Positions 11,901 through 26,900 of a DNA stretch of 64,000 nucleotides are shown here, one piece after another. The DNA is taken from positions 125,709,464 to 125,773,463 of the forward strand of contig NC_072796.1 in the NCBI RefSeq assembly GCF_028583425.1. Direction: 5' to 3'. The DNA is from Eublepharis macularius. Lineage: Eukaryota > Chordata > Lepidosauria > Squamata > Eublepharidae. The position numbers were made by a program, and so were the translations under genes. Each line of letters begins with the position of its first letter. The stretch's first letter is position 1. The notes under the pieces are model-generated. The model was given only the letters and a program-made list of their open reading frames with translations. It made no database searches and was not told where the DNA came from.

Positions 11901-14900
11901 TACACCCAAACTCAGTAGCTCTTCCAATCCCTTTGGCAGAGATTCTCACTGGCAGGATCTAATAAAGATGTAACAAGGAAACCGACTGACAAAGCCAGAA
12001 TGATACCAAGGGATAACCTGCTACAAGACAGGCCCAAATGAAACAACAATAGAACGCCACTGGTAATCACATACAGCTCCTAGGTCAAACTGGTTCAATT
12101 CATCATTATTGACTTGTAACCTATACTGGACAATGATACTCTTCTTTCATAAATATTGGGAGGAAAACCTTTTCCTACCCATAGACAGCCCCCTAACCTT
12201 AAACAACTCTTTTAATAATGTACTCCCTAATGGGGTCCACAATAGAGATGGGCATGAACTGAAATATGAATCAAAGTTCATGATGAACCGGGCTGGTTCG
12301 TGGTTCGCAAACCAGCAGTTTGTCAGAGCCCATTTTTGACAAACTGCCATGAACTTTAGGCTGGTTCGTTTGGTTCGTTTTTTGATTTGTCACTACAGAC
12401 AGCCTGTGCCGATCAGTTTCCTAGGCAACAGGGGATGGACTTCCTGCAGACCCGGAAGTGGCCTTCTGCTGGCCCGGAAGTGACAATTTGCTGACCTGGA
12501 TGTGATGTTTTCACGAATCAAACAAACCAGTTTGTGAACTGGGGCAGGTTCGTGAAAATTCGTGGTTTGTGAAATGTGATGAACCACGAACTGCATGGTT
12601 CGTTATTTCCCGGTTTGTGTCCATCTCTAGTCCACAATAAACCAAGATGCCAACTCTGCTTCTGTATTCACAGAAGACCTTGACTCCCTTCAAATATGAA
12701 CAATTTACCTGAAAAATATCCGGAAGTTTTCGAAGTCTTGTTCCTTTAGACAGCAAAAGGGATGGGGGTCCTTGTCCAGTAATGTGATAAATATAGAGCT
12801 TGAACCATACTGAGCTAACTTCTGGAATGGATGGTCCAATATGCTGCGGAAGGATGAAAAAGGCGTCCAGAGTAATAATGGCCACAGAGGCGTGAATGAA
12901 CGCAACAGTTAATTCTGTCTGGCAGAAACACAGCCTCTCCTATCAGCACTGGGCAAAGCAACAGTGTCAGTTATGGAGACACACATTCACCATGGAAGGA
13001 TCAGCCATGCCAGAGGACTGGAAAGCTAATTTTCCTATTTGCACAAAATTACCTGGGAAGCAAGGCAACTTAACATTCTGAGTAGTGTTACAAAATGCCT
13101 CTTCCAGTTAGCTAGGTTTACCAAGAACCAAAAGCTTCCACTATCGTATTACTGGGCAAACTGCAAAAAATATTTTTTTTCCACAAGCATTTTACAATGT
13201 AAGAGGACTCTACTATAACAGAATGGTTCAGAAAGATGCGTTGATAAAGGGAAAGGGACTGTGGCGTACAGTACAATTAGTACATACTACCTGTTGCAGT
13301 ATATATTATCCACCTTTGTAATTTCTTTATCATTAACACGTCATGTTAATACTTAACATTTTGTTTCAGTTTCCCACTTGTTTTCAGATTTCCACAATCC
13401 TAATCCTATTACATTGCTTATTGGCTATCCCATCCTGTCAATTGCGTTGATTTACACTGTGAAACACACCTTAAGTCTCAACGAGGAAGGCACATTATAA
13501 ATCATGTGTATATATCAATCAATAAATAAATCCTAAAGTGTTCCAAAGCCATTTGATGCATTGTCCTGAAGGGCAGTATATAAACTGAATGTTGTTGTTG
13601 TTAATATTATTATTATTTATTAAATATTCCCTTGATTTTACTTTTTGGTCTGGCCAGACCTTACAGGTGGCTTACAATAAAAACCATACAAATACTAGAA
13701 TTCTAAAAACAACAATAATAAAATAGCATCAAGACTGAAGGAAAACCATTAAGTATTAACATATCAAGAAGTATCAATACATAAATACATAAAGCCATTA
13801 ATGAATCAGCAGCATCTAATCCATCAGCATTCAACAGGAACGTTTTTATCATGTATTGCAATGCTATCACAAAAGGGCCCTGCAGACATTTTTAGGGAAA
13901 GTACAGGCACCTCCTCTTTTAGCCACCCTCTGAACTTCTGATGGCTAGAAAAGAAGGGACTTTTAAAAATGACCTAATGATGGAAGCAGCGCTCATATGG
14001 GAAAAGATGCTCTTTGGAATATCTTGATTATCTTGATACTTAAAAAGTACACCAGCCCTTTGAATAGAGCCCGGAAACTAAGCAGAAAGCAAAGAAGCTT
14101 TTAATATAGGATTAATATAACCCCAGCAGCTAGTTCTGGTCAGTAGCCACTTTTGCATTCTCTGAGTAAGGAGCAGCTTCCGAAAGGTCATCAAGGGCAG
14201 CCCCGTGCAAAGTGCATCATGAAAGTCCTTTATGAAGAGCTTTTCCAATTCCATTCAAAGCTTAAGCTTTTATTTATTTTTACCTGAGGTGTGCAGCTGC
14301 TGACGGGTCGGATTTCATTGGTGAGAGGTGCCATGGAGACCAGCAGTGTGTAATTTTTGTTGAGAACTCTACTGCACGTTGCAGGGTCCAGACCAAGCAA
14401 GCTTTCACAGCGCAGCAAATCCAGGGGGAAACCTACATTAACAATGTTAAAGACCCTCGGAATACAGGTAAGAGAACAAATATGTACACCTGACAGGGGT
14501 ACAGGAAGGGTGAAGGAAAAAGAAATTCAAACGGTCTCTCTCACAGCTCATCCTGGATACTGAAATCCACTTAATTATTGAGAGACACTTACTAGTTAGG
14601 GGCACCCATCTGAGCGTTATGATCCCGCACAATAAACATCATCATCAAAAAGGAAGAAAATGGTTGGATCAAAAAGTGCACCTGTGGATCGAACACAAAT
14701 GATGGGACCTAAAAAGTAACTATAGGCATACAAAGGACTTCAGCATGTCCAGAGGGATTTTGTAATTTAATTTTTTAAACTCTACTCTCTCACTTCCACT
14801 TTGAACGCCATGCCCTAAACTGCTGTTGAAAGTCTCCCAAGTTTCAAGTGCATATTTCTTTACTTCGTTTATATCTGCCTTTCCCCCCGCTGGGAATCCA

Positions 14901-17900
14901 AAGCTGCTCACATCGTTCTCTCCTCCTCCATTTTATCCTGACATGAACCCTGTCAGATAGGTTAGGCTGTGAGTGTGTGACTGGCCCAAGGTCATCCAGC
15001 TTCCGTGGCAGTGTGGAGATTCAAACCCAAGGCTCTTGGATCCTAGTCTGGTAGTCTAACCTGCTATGCAATGCTGGATGTCTATGTCTCTTGTCCAATA
15101 AATATTGGCTTTTAATGACAAAACACATGGGTTAGGACCGAAAGGGCCACATTAGAAGAGCCCAACAAGATTTCTCAGTTTGCATCTTGGTCCCCATTCC
15201 ATTTCACAAGTTGTTTTTGGAGCTTCAAAGGCACTTTGTGGAGGAGCTCTCAGAGTGTTCCATGAAACTAGCTGCACAAATCTTTATCCTAGTGATGGAC
15301 TATTACGGTAGAAGGGGCAAGTATTTTACAACACTTTCCCCAGGCTCAATGTAGATGGTTATGCATGTTTAGCAGTCATGAGACCTTTTAAAATAGGATA
15401 TTTTTACTCAGAGCACCAAGTACCTTTGCTTTTTATTGTGAACATTAATATTTCTAATCTCTCAGACTATTGTTTTCATTTTAATACTGTTGTTGTCATT
15501 TTAATACGGATTGGCCAATATAGGCCTAGAATAGGCCCCACCCCCCCAAAGGAATTTGTTACCAAAGGCTATACCTTTCAATTACACCCAAAATTGGTAA
15601 TGTCATTTCATTAAAGCACAAAGAGCATAAAAGTGGGTAAAGAGCTTTCCCCTAAAATAGAGATGTTTTCACTGTACCGTTACTGGGTTGTTCAGGCTGT
15701 GTAACTTGAGCCACCAGGTCCTTATTGTGTCTCAGAAAGAGTATAGTGTTTCGCAGAGTAAGTGCATGATCAAAGTATCTCTGGGCTTCACCCTCTCCTG
15801 TGCTCTGAACCTAAATAAGGGAACATGAATGCATTCTTTTCATAAACTGTTTATGCAAATACCTCTTAATGCAAAAAATTGAATTACTACAAAGCATTTC
15901 CCAGTGGGCCATTATGAACACGCAGGGGCTTTGATCCTCTAAAAGACAAAATATTTAAGTGTCAGATTAATGTGGGACATTGTATTTATAATAATTTGGC
16001 CACCACATCTTTACAGTTATTTTCTAAACAATCTTTTAAAGGCAGACATGTTAAAGGACATTTAAATAGCTTAGGTAGGTGAAAGCCTTCAGACTCATTT
16101 TGGCATGTAAGCTTTTTGTATATCTTAGTGGGGGGTAGCTGCATAAACACAGATACCCCATACAGAGTTTCAGAAAGTGTTGTGTTGAAGGCATACTAGG
16201 AGGAAAGCACTATTACAAATTACAAATGTAATTTGACAATCTGACAATTCAACTTTAACAACGCGAGTTTCCTATTTAATTGTTCTGTAGTTTGAACAAT
16301 CAGATAGATTAGTGTGTTTTTTCAAGTTTTACCATTAGGAAAGAAGCCACAGTCCAAATCACAACTATTAAATGGGGGAGCTAGAAAAGAACCTTAAAGA
16401 TAAAGATGTCTCTCTGGGAAACAAGATCAAGATAATCCAAACTATGGTATTCCCCATTACTATGTATGGATGTGAAAGTTGGATGGTGAAGAAAGCTGAC
16501 AGGAAGAAACTTGATTCATTTGAAATGTGGTGTTGGAGGAGAGTTTTGCGGATACCATGGACAGCCAAAAGACAAATAAGTGGGTACTAGATCAAATCAA
16601 GCCGGAATTCTCCTTAGAAGCTAAAATGACAAAACTGAGGCTATCGTACTTTGGTCACATCATGAGAAGACAAGATTCTCTGGAAAAATTCAATAATGCT
16701 AGGACAAGTGGAAGGCAGTAGGAAAAGAGGAAGACCTAAAACGAGATGGCTTGACTCAATAAAAGAAGCTACGTCCTCCAGTTTGCAGGATCTGAGCATG
16801 TCTGTTAATGATAGGACGTTTTGGAGGTCTTTCCTTCACAGGGTTGCCATAGGTCAGAGGCGACTCGACGGCACGTTAATACAACAAATGAGGGAGAAAG
16901 CATTAACTATTGGCTCAAAGGCCCCTGCAGCGATTTTATATGGAAACCTTACCAAACTTGCAACTTCAATTCTCAGAAAAGCATTTTCAATTTGTAACAA
17001 AGACATTCAGAAGTTTAATGTCACATCCCAATGCTCTGCCTATACCAGAGCGAATAGTGAAGTTTTCCGTAACAGTTAGAACAACCCTTGGCTTCTCTCT
17101 GCTCAAATCTTAGGAAAATAAAAGAACATCAGTGCCGGGAGGAAGGGGCTGGAGTGCGCTGCGTAAAAGTAACCACCATTCTGAACCCACCGTAGTGGCC
17201 GTTCTAACACAGGAACCTGAACAGCAGTGTTAAAACCTTTTTGACAACAGGGGCAAGCTCTGAATAACCAAAAATACACGAGACAGACACACAGAGAAAA
17301 AATTTCACAACAGTTGTCCCAACTTCTTTTAGCCAGCACAGTTACCTGGAAAGACGCTAAGATACCTGTAAGCAGTTTAGGGAACGTATTATATACTTTT
17401 TGCAGACAAAGGAACTTTGAAAAAACAACTCGTGCATGACAGAGAGAACTTTCTCAGCCTACTATCTCTTGAGCCGTAAATCATGAGCTCCTAGTTCTCA
17501 GTCTCCTATTGATCTGACCAAAATGTTTGATTTATCAGTGGCTTAACCTTCTACTCCCTGCTTTCGTAAGACACCTTTATCAGAACAAAACATGGACTGC
17601 AAGCTTTGATGTCATCCTAGAGAGTCGTGACTAGCTCTTGACAAAAATAATTCAGCAAGGCACATTTTTCCAGAACAAAGAACATGATACACAACGAAAT
17701 ATTAAAATACATTACTGTATGGCTGGCCGCATCACCGCCAAAGGATGCGGTGCACAACTGCACTTCAAAAGAAAAGCATGATTTTAATATGTCTGGGGAA
17801 ATGCAAGTCTGTCTGGGAATAAAACTTTAATACTAAAAAGTATGGCAGTCCAAATTTTCTTTACAAAATGGGAAGTGAGCAGCAAGTTGGAAATGGATGA

Positions 17901-20900
17901 ACTAAAACAAAGCCAGGGACCCACAGTAAAGGCCAAGGTATTGGGAAGAAGAGCAGTCATGGGCATAAAGTGGGCATCACCAATTTTATCATTAAGTGTA
18001 CAGACAAAAAATTCCTACTGAAGAATGCAGAAGTTACGTGAATACAGGAAGCTGCCTTAGATCGGTGAATCGGACCATTAGTCCATCAAGGCCAGTGCTA
18101 TCTACCCAGATTAGTAGCAGCTCTCTGGGGTTTCTGGAGGTCTTGCACATCACTGACTGCCTGGTCCTTTTAACTGGAGAGGCTGGAGATTGAACCAGGG
18201 ACCTTTGGCATGCTTTGCCACTGAGCCACAGACCCTCATACAGCCCCAACTGAAAATCCCTACCTTTCTCCACAGTAAGCAACCAATGCTTACCTTTTCA
18301 AGTTCTACAAGAAAACTGTCCAGTGACTCATCTGACAATTTTCCAACTTCAAACATGGTGACTGCATGGCTTTTCAAATTCTGAAATTAAAGGCAAAATT
18401 CATGTCCTTGAGATCATAATTCCTGCACATCTGTGGATACATCGTTTAACCCAATTCATGGTAAAATACCAGGCGTATGGACTAGATCACCTCTTGAGGT
18501 CTTACTTGAGAGTCAATTAAAAAAACCTTAATCAAGGATTGTCAAAATGAAATTTTCAAAGAACTTACCGGAAAAAAGGCTTTTAAAAACTCAAATTTTT
18601 TAAAATAAAAAAACCCAAGGAGCATTTAAAAGTATTTTACTATTCCAATACGTACTGGTGAAAGATTCCCCATCATTAGAAAGGCAGTGAGAGTCGAATC
18701 AAACAGGAAGGCTATGCGCTTCGTGTGCCCACTTGACAGACTTAAGCTGCTCACACTAGCCGTATCACCTAATAAAGCAAAAAAACCCAAAAAGACAATC
18801 TGAAATAATTTCATTTAGCATCTTGCTAAGGACCCAATATTGTAACAGGCTGTTAGCCTCACTGACTCTCCGCTTCTCTTCTCCTTTTTTTGGCCTGCCT
18901 TAACTCCATTGGTTAATGTGCTCTGACATCACAGGACGACTGTATTACTCTAGCAAGCGAATTCCCAAAGCAGTCAGTTGTCCAGCCACAGGCATGTACA
19001 TCTCCCAACCCACACTCTGATGACATGCAAAAAACTAACGAAAGCCTCAAGAGTCAGTCCCTCTGGCAGTCATTGGCTCATTTGCTCTGATGTCACAGAG
19101 GTACTTGGAATACCTGATGCCAGATAGCTGACAGCTTATGAAGAATGGAAAAACCTTAACTTTGATTCAAAGGACCACAAGCACTTTTGGATGTGAGCTT
19201 TCTGAGTGACATCATGCTTGTACAGATCAATATCCCTCTTTGCAATTCTGGCTGCTTGTGATTGTAGGTAAGGAAAGGCGTTTCATTTATACAGAACTCA
19301 CACATTTAACGTACAAATGAATGCTTTTTTTAAAAAATTGTAAAACTACATTTTATGACAGAACTAATCAGAAACACTAATACACTATTATTGTGACAGT
19401 GGCTCAGATCAGAGGTCATGGATAAGCATGCTTCAATTAAATTATGGTTAACTAGTATCTCCAAACGTCAGCTATTCCATTAATTATCATTAGTTTATGT
19501 ACAGGATTCAAAACCATCATTTGAACTTGGCTGATTTACCAACCGGTCTTAAGTACAGTTTCGCACGATGCATGTATATGGATATTCTGTCTTGTTCCCT
19601 AGTGCTGCCCTGGGTGTAATGAAGGCCAGGACACCAGCTGGGTCTTAGCTGAGGAAAGAATGAAACCAGCATGTGTTGAGGCAAATCAGGACCATCTGTG
19701 AGCCAAATCCTTGTTTTCCAAAGCTAACTATGGTTAAAATAAACCATGGTTTATTATGTCTGAACTGAGCCGCTGAGTATCATTAACAGAGAGATAAAGA
19801 CATAAGGAACAGAACAAGTTAAATGCTGGAAGATATCCTTCCCCCCAAACCATCTGTTCCTTCAACTGCTTCTTTTCCCAGATCAGCTGGTGGGTCCTCC
19901 TTACCTGCCACCAACTGGGGGAAGGAGAGAAGGACAACATAGATACACTGAACTGGGGAGAATCAGGCCACAGCTTTATTAATTACAGTTTCCTCAGTAC
20001 AGTACAGTAACTAATACTGATGCTCATCACCTCACCTTGATCATCTTGACTGTTTGTGTCCGTATCTGTAGCAGATGAGCCAGCCTCCTGCACAGGACTC
20101 CTGCTTTCCACACTGTCCCACGACAACAGCATCTTCTGTGGATCCAAAGTATTTCTAACAATGGGAAGAAACGTCTGAGTCAATAGTGCTGCATCACTAG
20201 GAACACGTGCTCTGCCTCAAGACAACTTATGATCCCAGAGGCTGATTACTTTTAAGTCATGGTTCCTAGGCCAGACATTCCTGACACTGCCCCCCCCCCC
20301 AAACGCATTCTACTTGATCCTCATCAAGTTTTAACCAGGAAATTATTTAAATGAAACTTTAACTAGGAAAAGGACACATTTTAATTGTGCTCACTGCTTG
20401 CTTAACCCTCATCTCATCCCAAGATATGAATGTCAACGATCCATTCACTCTACTTCGGCCCTCATGACAGTTCAATGGAATCTTATTTCAAACATGTATT
20501 GTCGAAGGCTTTCACGGCCGGAGAACGATGGTTGTTGTGGGTTTTCCGGGCTGTATAGCCGTGGTCTTGGCATTGTAGTTCCTGATGTTTCGCCAGCAGC
20601 TGTGACTGGCATCTTCAGAGGTGTAGCACCAAAAGACAGAGATCTCTCAGTGTCACTGAGTGTCACTTGGTGACACAGAGATCTCTGTCTTTTGGTGCTA
20701 CACCTCTGAAGATGACAGTCACAGCTGCTGGTGAAACGTCAGGAACTACAATGCCAAGACCATGGCTATACAGCCTGGAAAATCCACAACAACCATCTTA
20801 TTTCAAACAGACCTGGCTTTTTTATCTAGCACACTCGAGAAGGAGAAAATTGTTCTGACTTGGGCAATTGAGACTTGGCAGAAAGAGAATGATATGGGGT

Positions 20901-23900
20901 GTCTATTGCAGCTGGCTTTGGAAGGTTATGCGCTCCTTCATCAACCCTGAACTGGAAGACTGGGACTGGGCTGGGGGAAGAAAGAGGTGTTTCCATTATC
21001 CTCTACGAGTTTTTAGCAAATTCCTGGGACAAACTATTGCCAGCATTGATTGTATGCTCCTAGTATTGGGTTCCAGGAATAGACTAGGCATCCTATCATC
21101 CACTTAACTCTCTAGCTGGGGCTATGACTGAGCTAGTGAAGGTGGTTCCATGGTGACAATTATTTTACATCTTTAAAAAATGTTCTAGTTTCACCCACTT
21201 TTGAGACCTTTTTGGAGAAAGATCAGCCACAAGCACTGAAAATCAATGGTGATGAAGATTAATAGCACATTTACTTTTTAAGGCTTTTGAACCTAATACA
21301 CTGTAAAAGGAAAATATTCAAGATGGCCTTTCTTATCACAGTAAGATTCAGTTCAATGTCAAACCAAACATTCCCCGAGGCAAAGGGGGACTAAAATGAG
21401 TGGAACAGTCTCCTGCTCCTAAACAGCCTTGGGTGGCAACGTGGCCAGGCAAGCAAGGGAGGAGCCTTTTCCTGGGGCTTTGACTATTTAAGAATTAATG
21501 TGGCCTATGGCCATGTGGCAGTCGCGCACCATAGACATCACCATAAAGGCAGAAGCAGAAGGGAGATGCCAATCTGGCATGCCCATCAGGCATGGATCTG
21601 GGTGCGGCTTGGCCACTAACAACCAAACATTCTTAGTTTGATGTTTCCTAGATGAATTTATGAATTAAGAACACATTTATTTCCTTGGTTTTCTTTTTAT
21701 TTTATATGCATTTAAACGAATTGCTAACCAAGATTAATTGGTATTGATTGAGAGTCATGATTTCTAATTAGACTTTGTAAAAGAAATGTATGTTTAGCCA
21801 ATTTATCTTTACTCTATGTATCCAATGAATTAAATGGTAATTGTAGGACCTCCGCCTTTTTTTCACTCGGAAAAATTACATGCTTATTGTTCTGTAGGTA
21901 ACCTACAAATGTGTTATCATGTTTTGCTTATTTATTGTGTTGCACTCTACGTTGGTGATTAGTATTAATTTCTAAAGTTGCAGAGATCTTATTTGATTGA
22001 TATATAAAACTTAAGCTATTCATTCAAAAGAAAATCCCACCCCCCAAATTAAGTCTAACCAGTATCAAGAAACATCAGAGACAATATCTTTTCCTGATTT
22101 CCCCCTTCCACTAAATAATATAAAACATTTAATTGTTACAGTATTTTAAAAAATTAAATTAAGAATAATGAATTATTTGATAAAATTGATTCTCAGGTCA
22201 AAAGGTTAGATTATAACAAGAAGAGAGAAATTTTGGCCTTAGTGACTTGAAAAGTGTTATGTACATTAATTGAAAGAAAAAGTAGATTTTGTTTGAAACT
22301 AAGAACATCATTAATGAAGCCATGGTTAATAAAGATGATGAGAAGATAACAGAATTAGAGGAAAGGACAGAGGAACTGGAGAACAGAACAAGAAAAAGTG
22401 AATATTATACTTATTCAAGAAATTCATATCAATCACTCAAATATTCATCTTCTAACCTGTCCTAAATTAGTTGAAGAATATGTAGCTTCAAGTTAACAAA
22501 AAGAACTCCAGAGTATCTATATTAAGAACCCATACGTTAAATGTTTGGATTCCTCTTCAAATGTAAATAGCAGATTTATATTGCTAAATATAGAAATTAA
22601 AGAAAAGTTGGTGACTATGGGCAATATGTGCACCCCAATATTAAACAGACACCTTTTGAAAAATGAACTTTCAAAAACTATTATGAAGTTTTCTGAAGGA
22701 GATTTATTACTGGGTGATGACTTTAATGCAGTTATGAATGAAACGAAGAAAGGCTACAAGAAAACAGCTTTTAGATAAGACTGAAGATCCACAAACAAGA
22801 CACAAATTGGAGTAGAATTATAATCTGCATGAAAAAATTCTTGAATCTAGAAGGAAACTTGACAAATTATATTTAACAAAAATCAATAGAAATTTAGTAT
22901 ACACAAGGCAGAGATTTTATGAATTTGGTAACAAATCAGGGAACTTCGTAGCATATAAATTAAACTATATATACAATTTAGCATATAAACAATTTAGTCC
23001 ATTAGGTCAAACAGTGGTACCCTTGTAATATCTATTGAAAAAAAATCATTGAGGAATTTAATACATTCTCCACTAAATTATATTTACAGAAACTGGATGC
23101 AAATGAAATTAATTTTTTTTTGTATAGGTCAATATGCCTAGTAAATTATGATTATAAAATCTTGACAACTACCTTAGCAAACAGGCTAAAGAAAATAGCT
23201 GCCAGATATATCTGTGGATCAGGCTGTCTTCATATCAAATTGTTACCCAACAGTAAACATAAGGAAAGACACTACACTTGATATATTATTGACTTAGCCA
23301 AAAGAAAAAAGTTGAAAGTCTTATTATTGTTATTAGACACTGAAAAGGCTTTTGATCGTTTAGAAGATGAATACTTGATCGATAGCTTTGCTTCCTTTAG
23401 TCTTGGGGATCAAGAATGATCTTTGCAAGACAGAAAAAATACCTCAACTAGAACTTTCTGAATGGCTTGATCACATAAAGGACTTATTTTTGATGATCTA
23501 ATTAACTAAGATACAAAGAGGTGGTAATATTTTCCAACTTGATAACTTGTGGATGACTTTTCAATGTAAACTGTTATATTTAAGAATTGTATTTAAGTGT
23601 AGCGATTCAATTTAATTGTTGTGCTATGAGTTTTCAATAAATAAAAAAAATATATAGTTGCTTGGGACAGCTGACACACGGAAATACAGAAGGAAGGCAA
23701 TTTGCAGTTCAACAACACAAAAAGCTACCACTCATCTTTCCTCGTTGTCTGGCCCAATACTTACTTCAGCCTGTTTATAGATGGAACATTCCGCCATGAT
23801 GAATGAAGATTATCCAGATTTATCACTTGGCCCTTTTTATGGGCAAACCCTAACCGACAGTACATGGAAACAGCATTCTGAAGACAGAGACATTCAGAGA

Positions 23901-26900
23901 TCAGCTTTTAGCATTCTAATGTCATTAATTTCAAAAAGCAAAAGGTTAATTTTTCCTTTTGAGAAATAAGACTGGCTGGAGGCCTACCTTTACCAATGAC
24001 AGGTCAATCTCCAAGACATTTGCAAGCTGAAAGGAAACAAAAATAAGTTTTCAATGGCACACTCTCTTTGGTCATTCAACTGAACAAAAGTTAGACTTGG
24101 CTGATTGGAATATTCAACAACATTTGACCAAAATCAAATACTAGGTCACAGACAATATTTGGCTGCTCAACTGGTCAGCATTCCAAACCAACTATAAACA
24201 AATTTCTCAAACCAGCAGAAAGCTGAATAAAAGATGTATTTATGGGATAACATCTATTAAGGAAAGCTCATTCTCCTGCCGTTTCAGAATCACACCAGTT
24301 TGCTTTAATGCCAATTCCAAGCCATTTCATTCTTTGTTATGACTTAGCACAAGGCAGTTTAATGTGTTCCTATCACTTGTTCACACACTAAACAGCCCGA
24401 ATTACAAATAATGCCTAAGAGAAAATAATCAAGGGTGATTTCGTCATAAAAATAAGTTAAGAGCTTTGTTTCAAATTATTACCAGTTTTAATTAAACTCT
24501 TTTGATTTTAGCTATCTTTAGCTTCTAATACAGAATTTCCTGTACGTATCTTAGGCTCTTGAAAGATTTAGAGTAATCCTTTGAACAATTCTGGATCATA
24601 AACCAGAGCTTGGACTCCACAGTTACAGGTGAGGCTGTGATGCAGCAAGGCTAAAATACAGTGGCCTGCCTATCACTACTCAGTGAATTTATGGCAGGCC
24701 TCAGGCGAACTTCATTTTGTTCAGAGAAGGTATACTCATTAAGTGCTGCTTTTTACACAAGGAAAAGTTGTTGTAATACACTGTAAGATAATTGACTTTT
24801 ATAGTAAAAGATACGTCACGTCCCTACAAGGTTGCTCAAATAACTCCTCTTTACAGTCCTCAACAGCAAAGAAAAAAAATGCACATGATCAAATCCAGCC
24901 AGTTACCTCACTCAGTCTTGCCCAATCCCTGTCCTTACTGTAGCTCCCATCCCACATGACTTGTATATGAAGATCCCATGACCTCTCCAAGCTTAGCCTT
25001 TTGGGGCAGATGGTGAATGAAAAGTCCCTCCTTTTTTACATCAGAAAATGTGGGTTGGAACCAGCTGTTCAAACTCGTCAAGAAGAAGGTGAAATCAAGA
25101 CACTGCCTGCCCCTCCTCATTCTATTGGCAAAACCTGCTTGTGGTTCATGCCCATGAGCCAGTGTCTGCAGAGGGGTGTGAGAATAAGGCATAGCCATGT
25201 CATGCTCTACACATGTGAATGTTCACTCCAGAGCACGTATCACAAGCGGGGTGGGGGACATACTGGCATAATTCCAAATCCTCCTCTTCAGGAGAGCTTA
25301 AATGTCAGGAAAGGGGCTGTCTGTACTGTATGTTTTGATGACAAAAGCTTGCTTACAGGATACAGGGTACAAGAACTGCTGAAAAAAGTAACTCACCTCT
25401 GCTACATTTGTATGTTCATCTATTGAAACGAATATCTTGTACAGCAGGGTTTCGAAGTAATCGCCCTGCACCCTGTTCATAACGAAGCCTTCAAGTGGGG
25501 GCACTGGAAGGAAGAGCTATATTTAAAAAACATGATCCACGGATATTGTTTACTGTATGTATGAAAGAACCCAAATTCACACATGATCAAGCCATGAATA
25601 AAGTGCAGAAATGGAACCAAAGCCTGCTGGAGGGGCTGCCAAACAAGAATCTGTGAACCAAACACTCTTCTTTGCGAATTTAACAGCAATCTTATTGCTT
25701 CAAGAAACAGAACAAGGCAGATTTGTAGTTTGTTCTATATGCAAATGGGAACAGAAACTAAGGGAAATGAGGGAGAGTGACTGAAGGGGGTATATGTGTA
25801 TAGCACAGTGGTTGAGTGGCTAGGCTACAAATCAGCACTCTGCTAGTTCAACTCCCACTACCGTCGTGAACTCTGCAGGTGGCTATAGGTAAGCCACTCC
25901 TCTCAGCTCCAGCTCCCCAGCTGTACTCTGGGGATAATAATAAGACTAACTTTGTTCACCACTCTGAGTGTGGCACTAATCTGTCCAGAAGGGTGGTATA
26001 TAAGCACACTGTTGTTGTTGTTGTTATTATGCTGAACATTAGGAAACGATAATAAGAATAATCTGCAAATGGAAACAATTGCCTAGGGGAGCCTAGTGCT
26101 CACACAAAGGCTCGACAGCTGTATGTTGGGAATGCTCTAGGTTTGGAATTTCCTGCACTGAACAAGAGGCTGGACTAGATGGCCTACAAGACCCTTCCAA
26201 GTTCTGAGCTGAAGTATATTCTGTATGGTCAACAAATTGCAGATGTCTCTTCAAGAGCTCTTACTCACCTGCTATACAACTGTCATCTGATATGGGTACA
26301 TCAAGGTAAATAAAACCTTTATTATATAAGCCTGCAAAAAGGGAAATATACTCATTGTACAAATGCTATAGCCACTGCTCTGAACATTACACCATTATGC
26401 TCAATGAGACACTAACAGAGTTAACTAGACGGCAGAAAAGTTAGTGCAGCATGGTAGCATGCACTCTCTTGAGAATTTTCACTAACAGAATATAGTACTG
26501 TGGTCTTCAATCTTTACAGATCCGGGACACACCTTGCTACTGCCTCTGGCAGTAGCAAGGACCCATGGAGCTGCAAGCATGCAACATCAGAGTAATGAGA
26601 TAGGAGGAGAAACTTGAGTTGCTGAACCTGCCTGTGCTCCCATGGGGTGGGGGTGGGGCATGATTCCATTCACTCTCTAGGCATGTGCCATAGCAGCAGG
26701 TCCTTCCAAAGAGCAACAAAAAATGGTGCCCCTCTGCCTTGCGCTCACTCACTCACACACTCGCACAGTAAACCATAGTAAATGGCTTTTGAAACAGGTT
26801 GTGATAGGGTATGGGGGGATCAGCTGTACAACCCCCCCCCCCAAATTCCACTCGTCTTGCATGAGCCCACACTTCCATCAAAAGACAAAAACTCACTGTG

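Noticed and set aside
18029-18240. Possible tRNA gene
   Set aside because: A and B boxes are present but no intact cloverleaf, and the sequence continues into a SINE body and tail found elsewhere in the window.
25001-25426. 141-codon plus-strand open frame
   Set aside because: It overlaps FAM91A1 exon 9 in antisense and shows no recognisable protein family.
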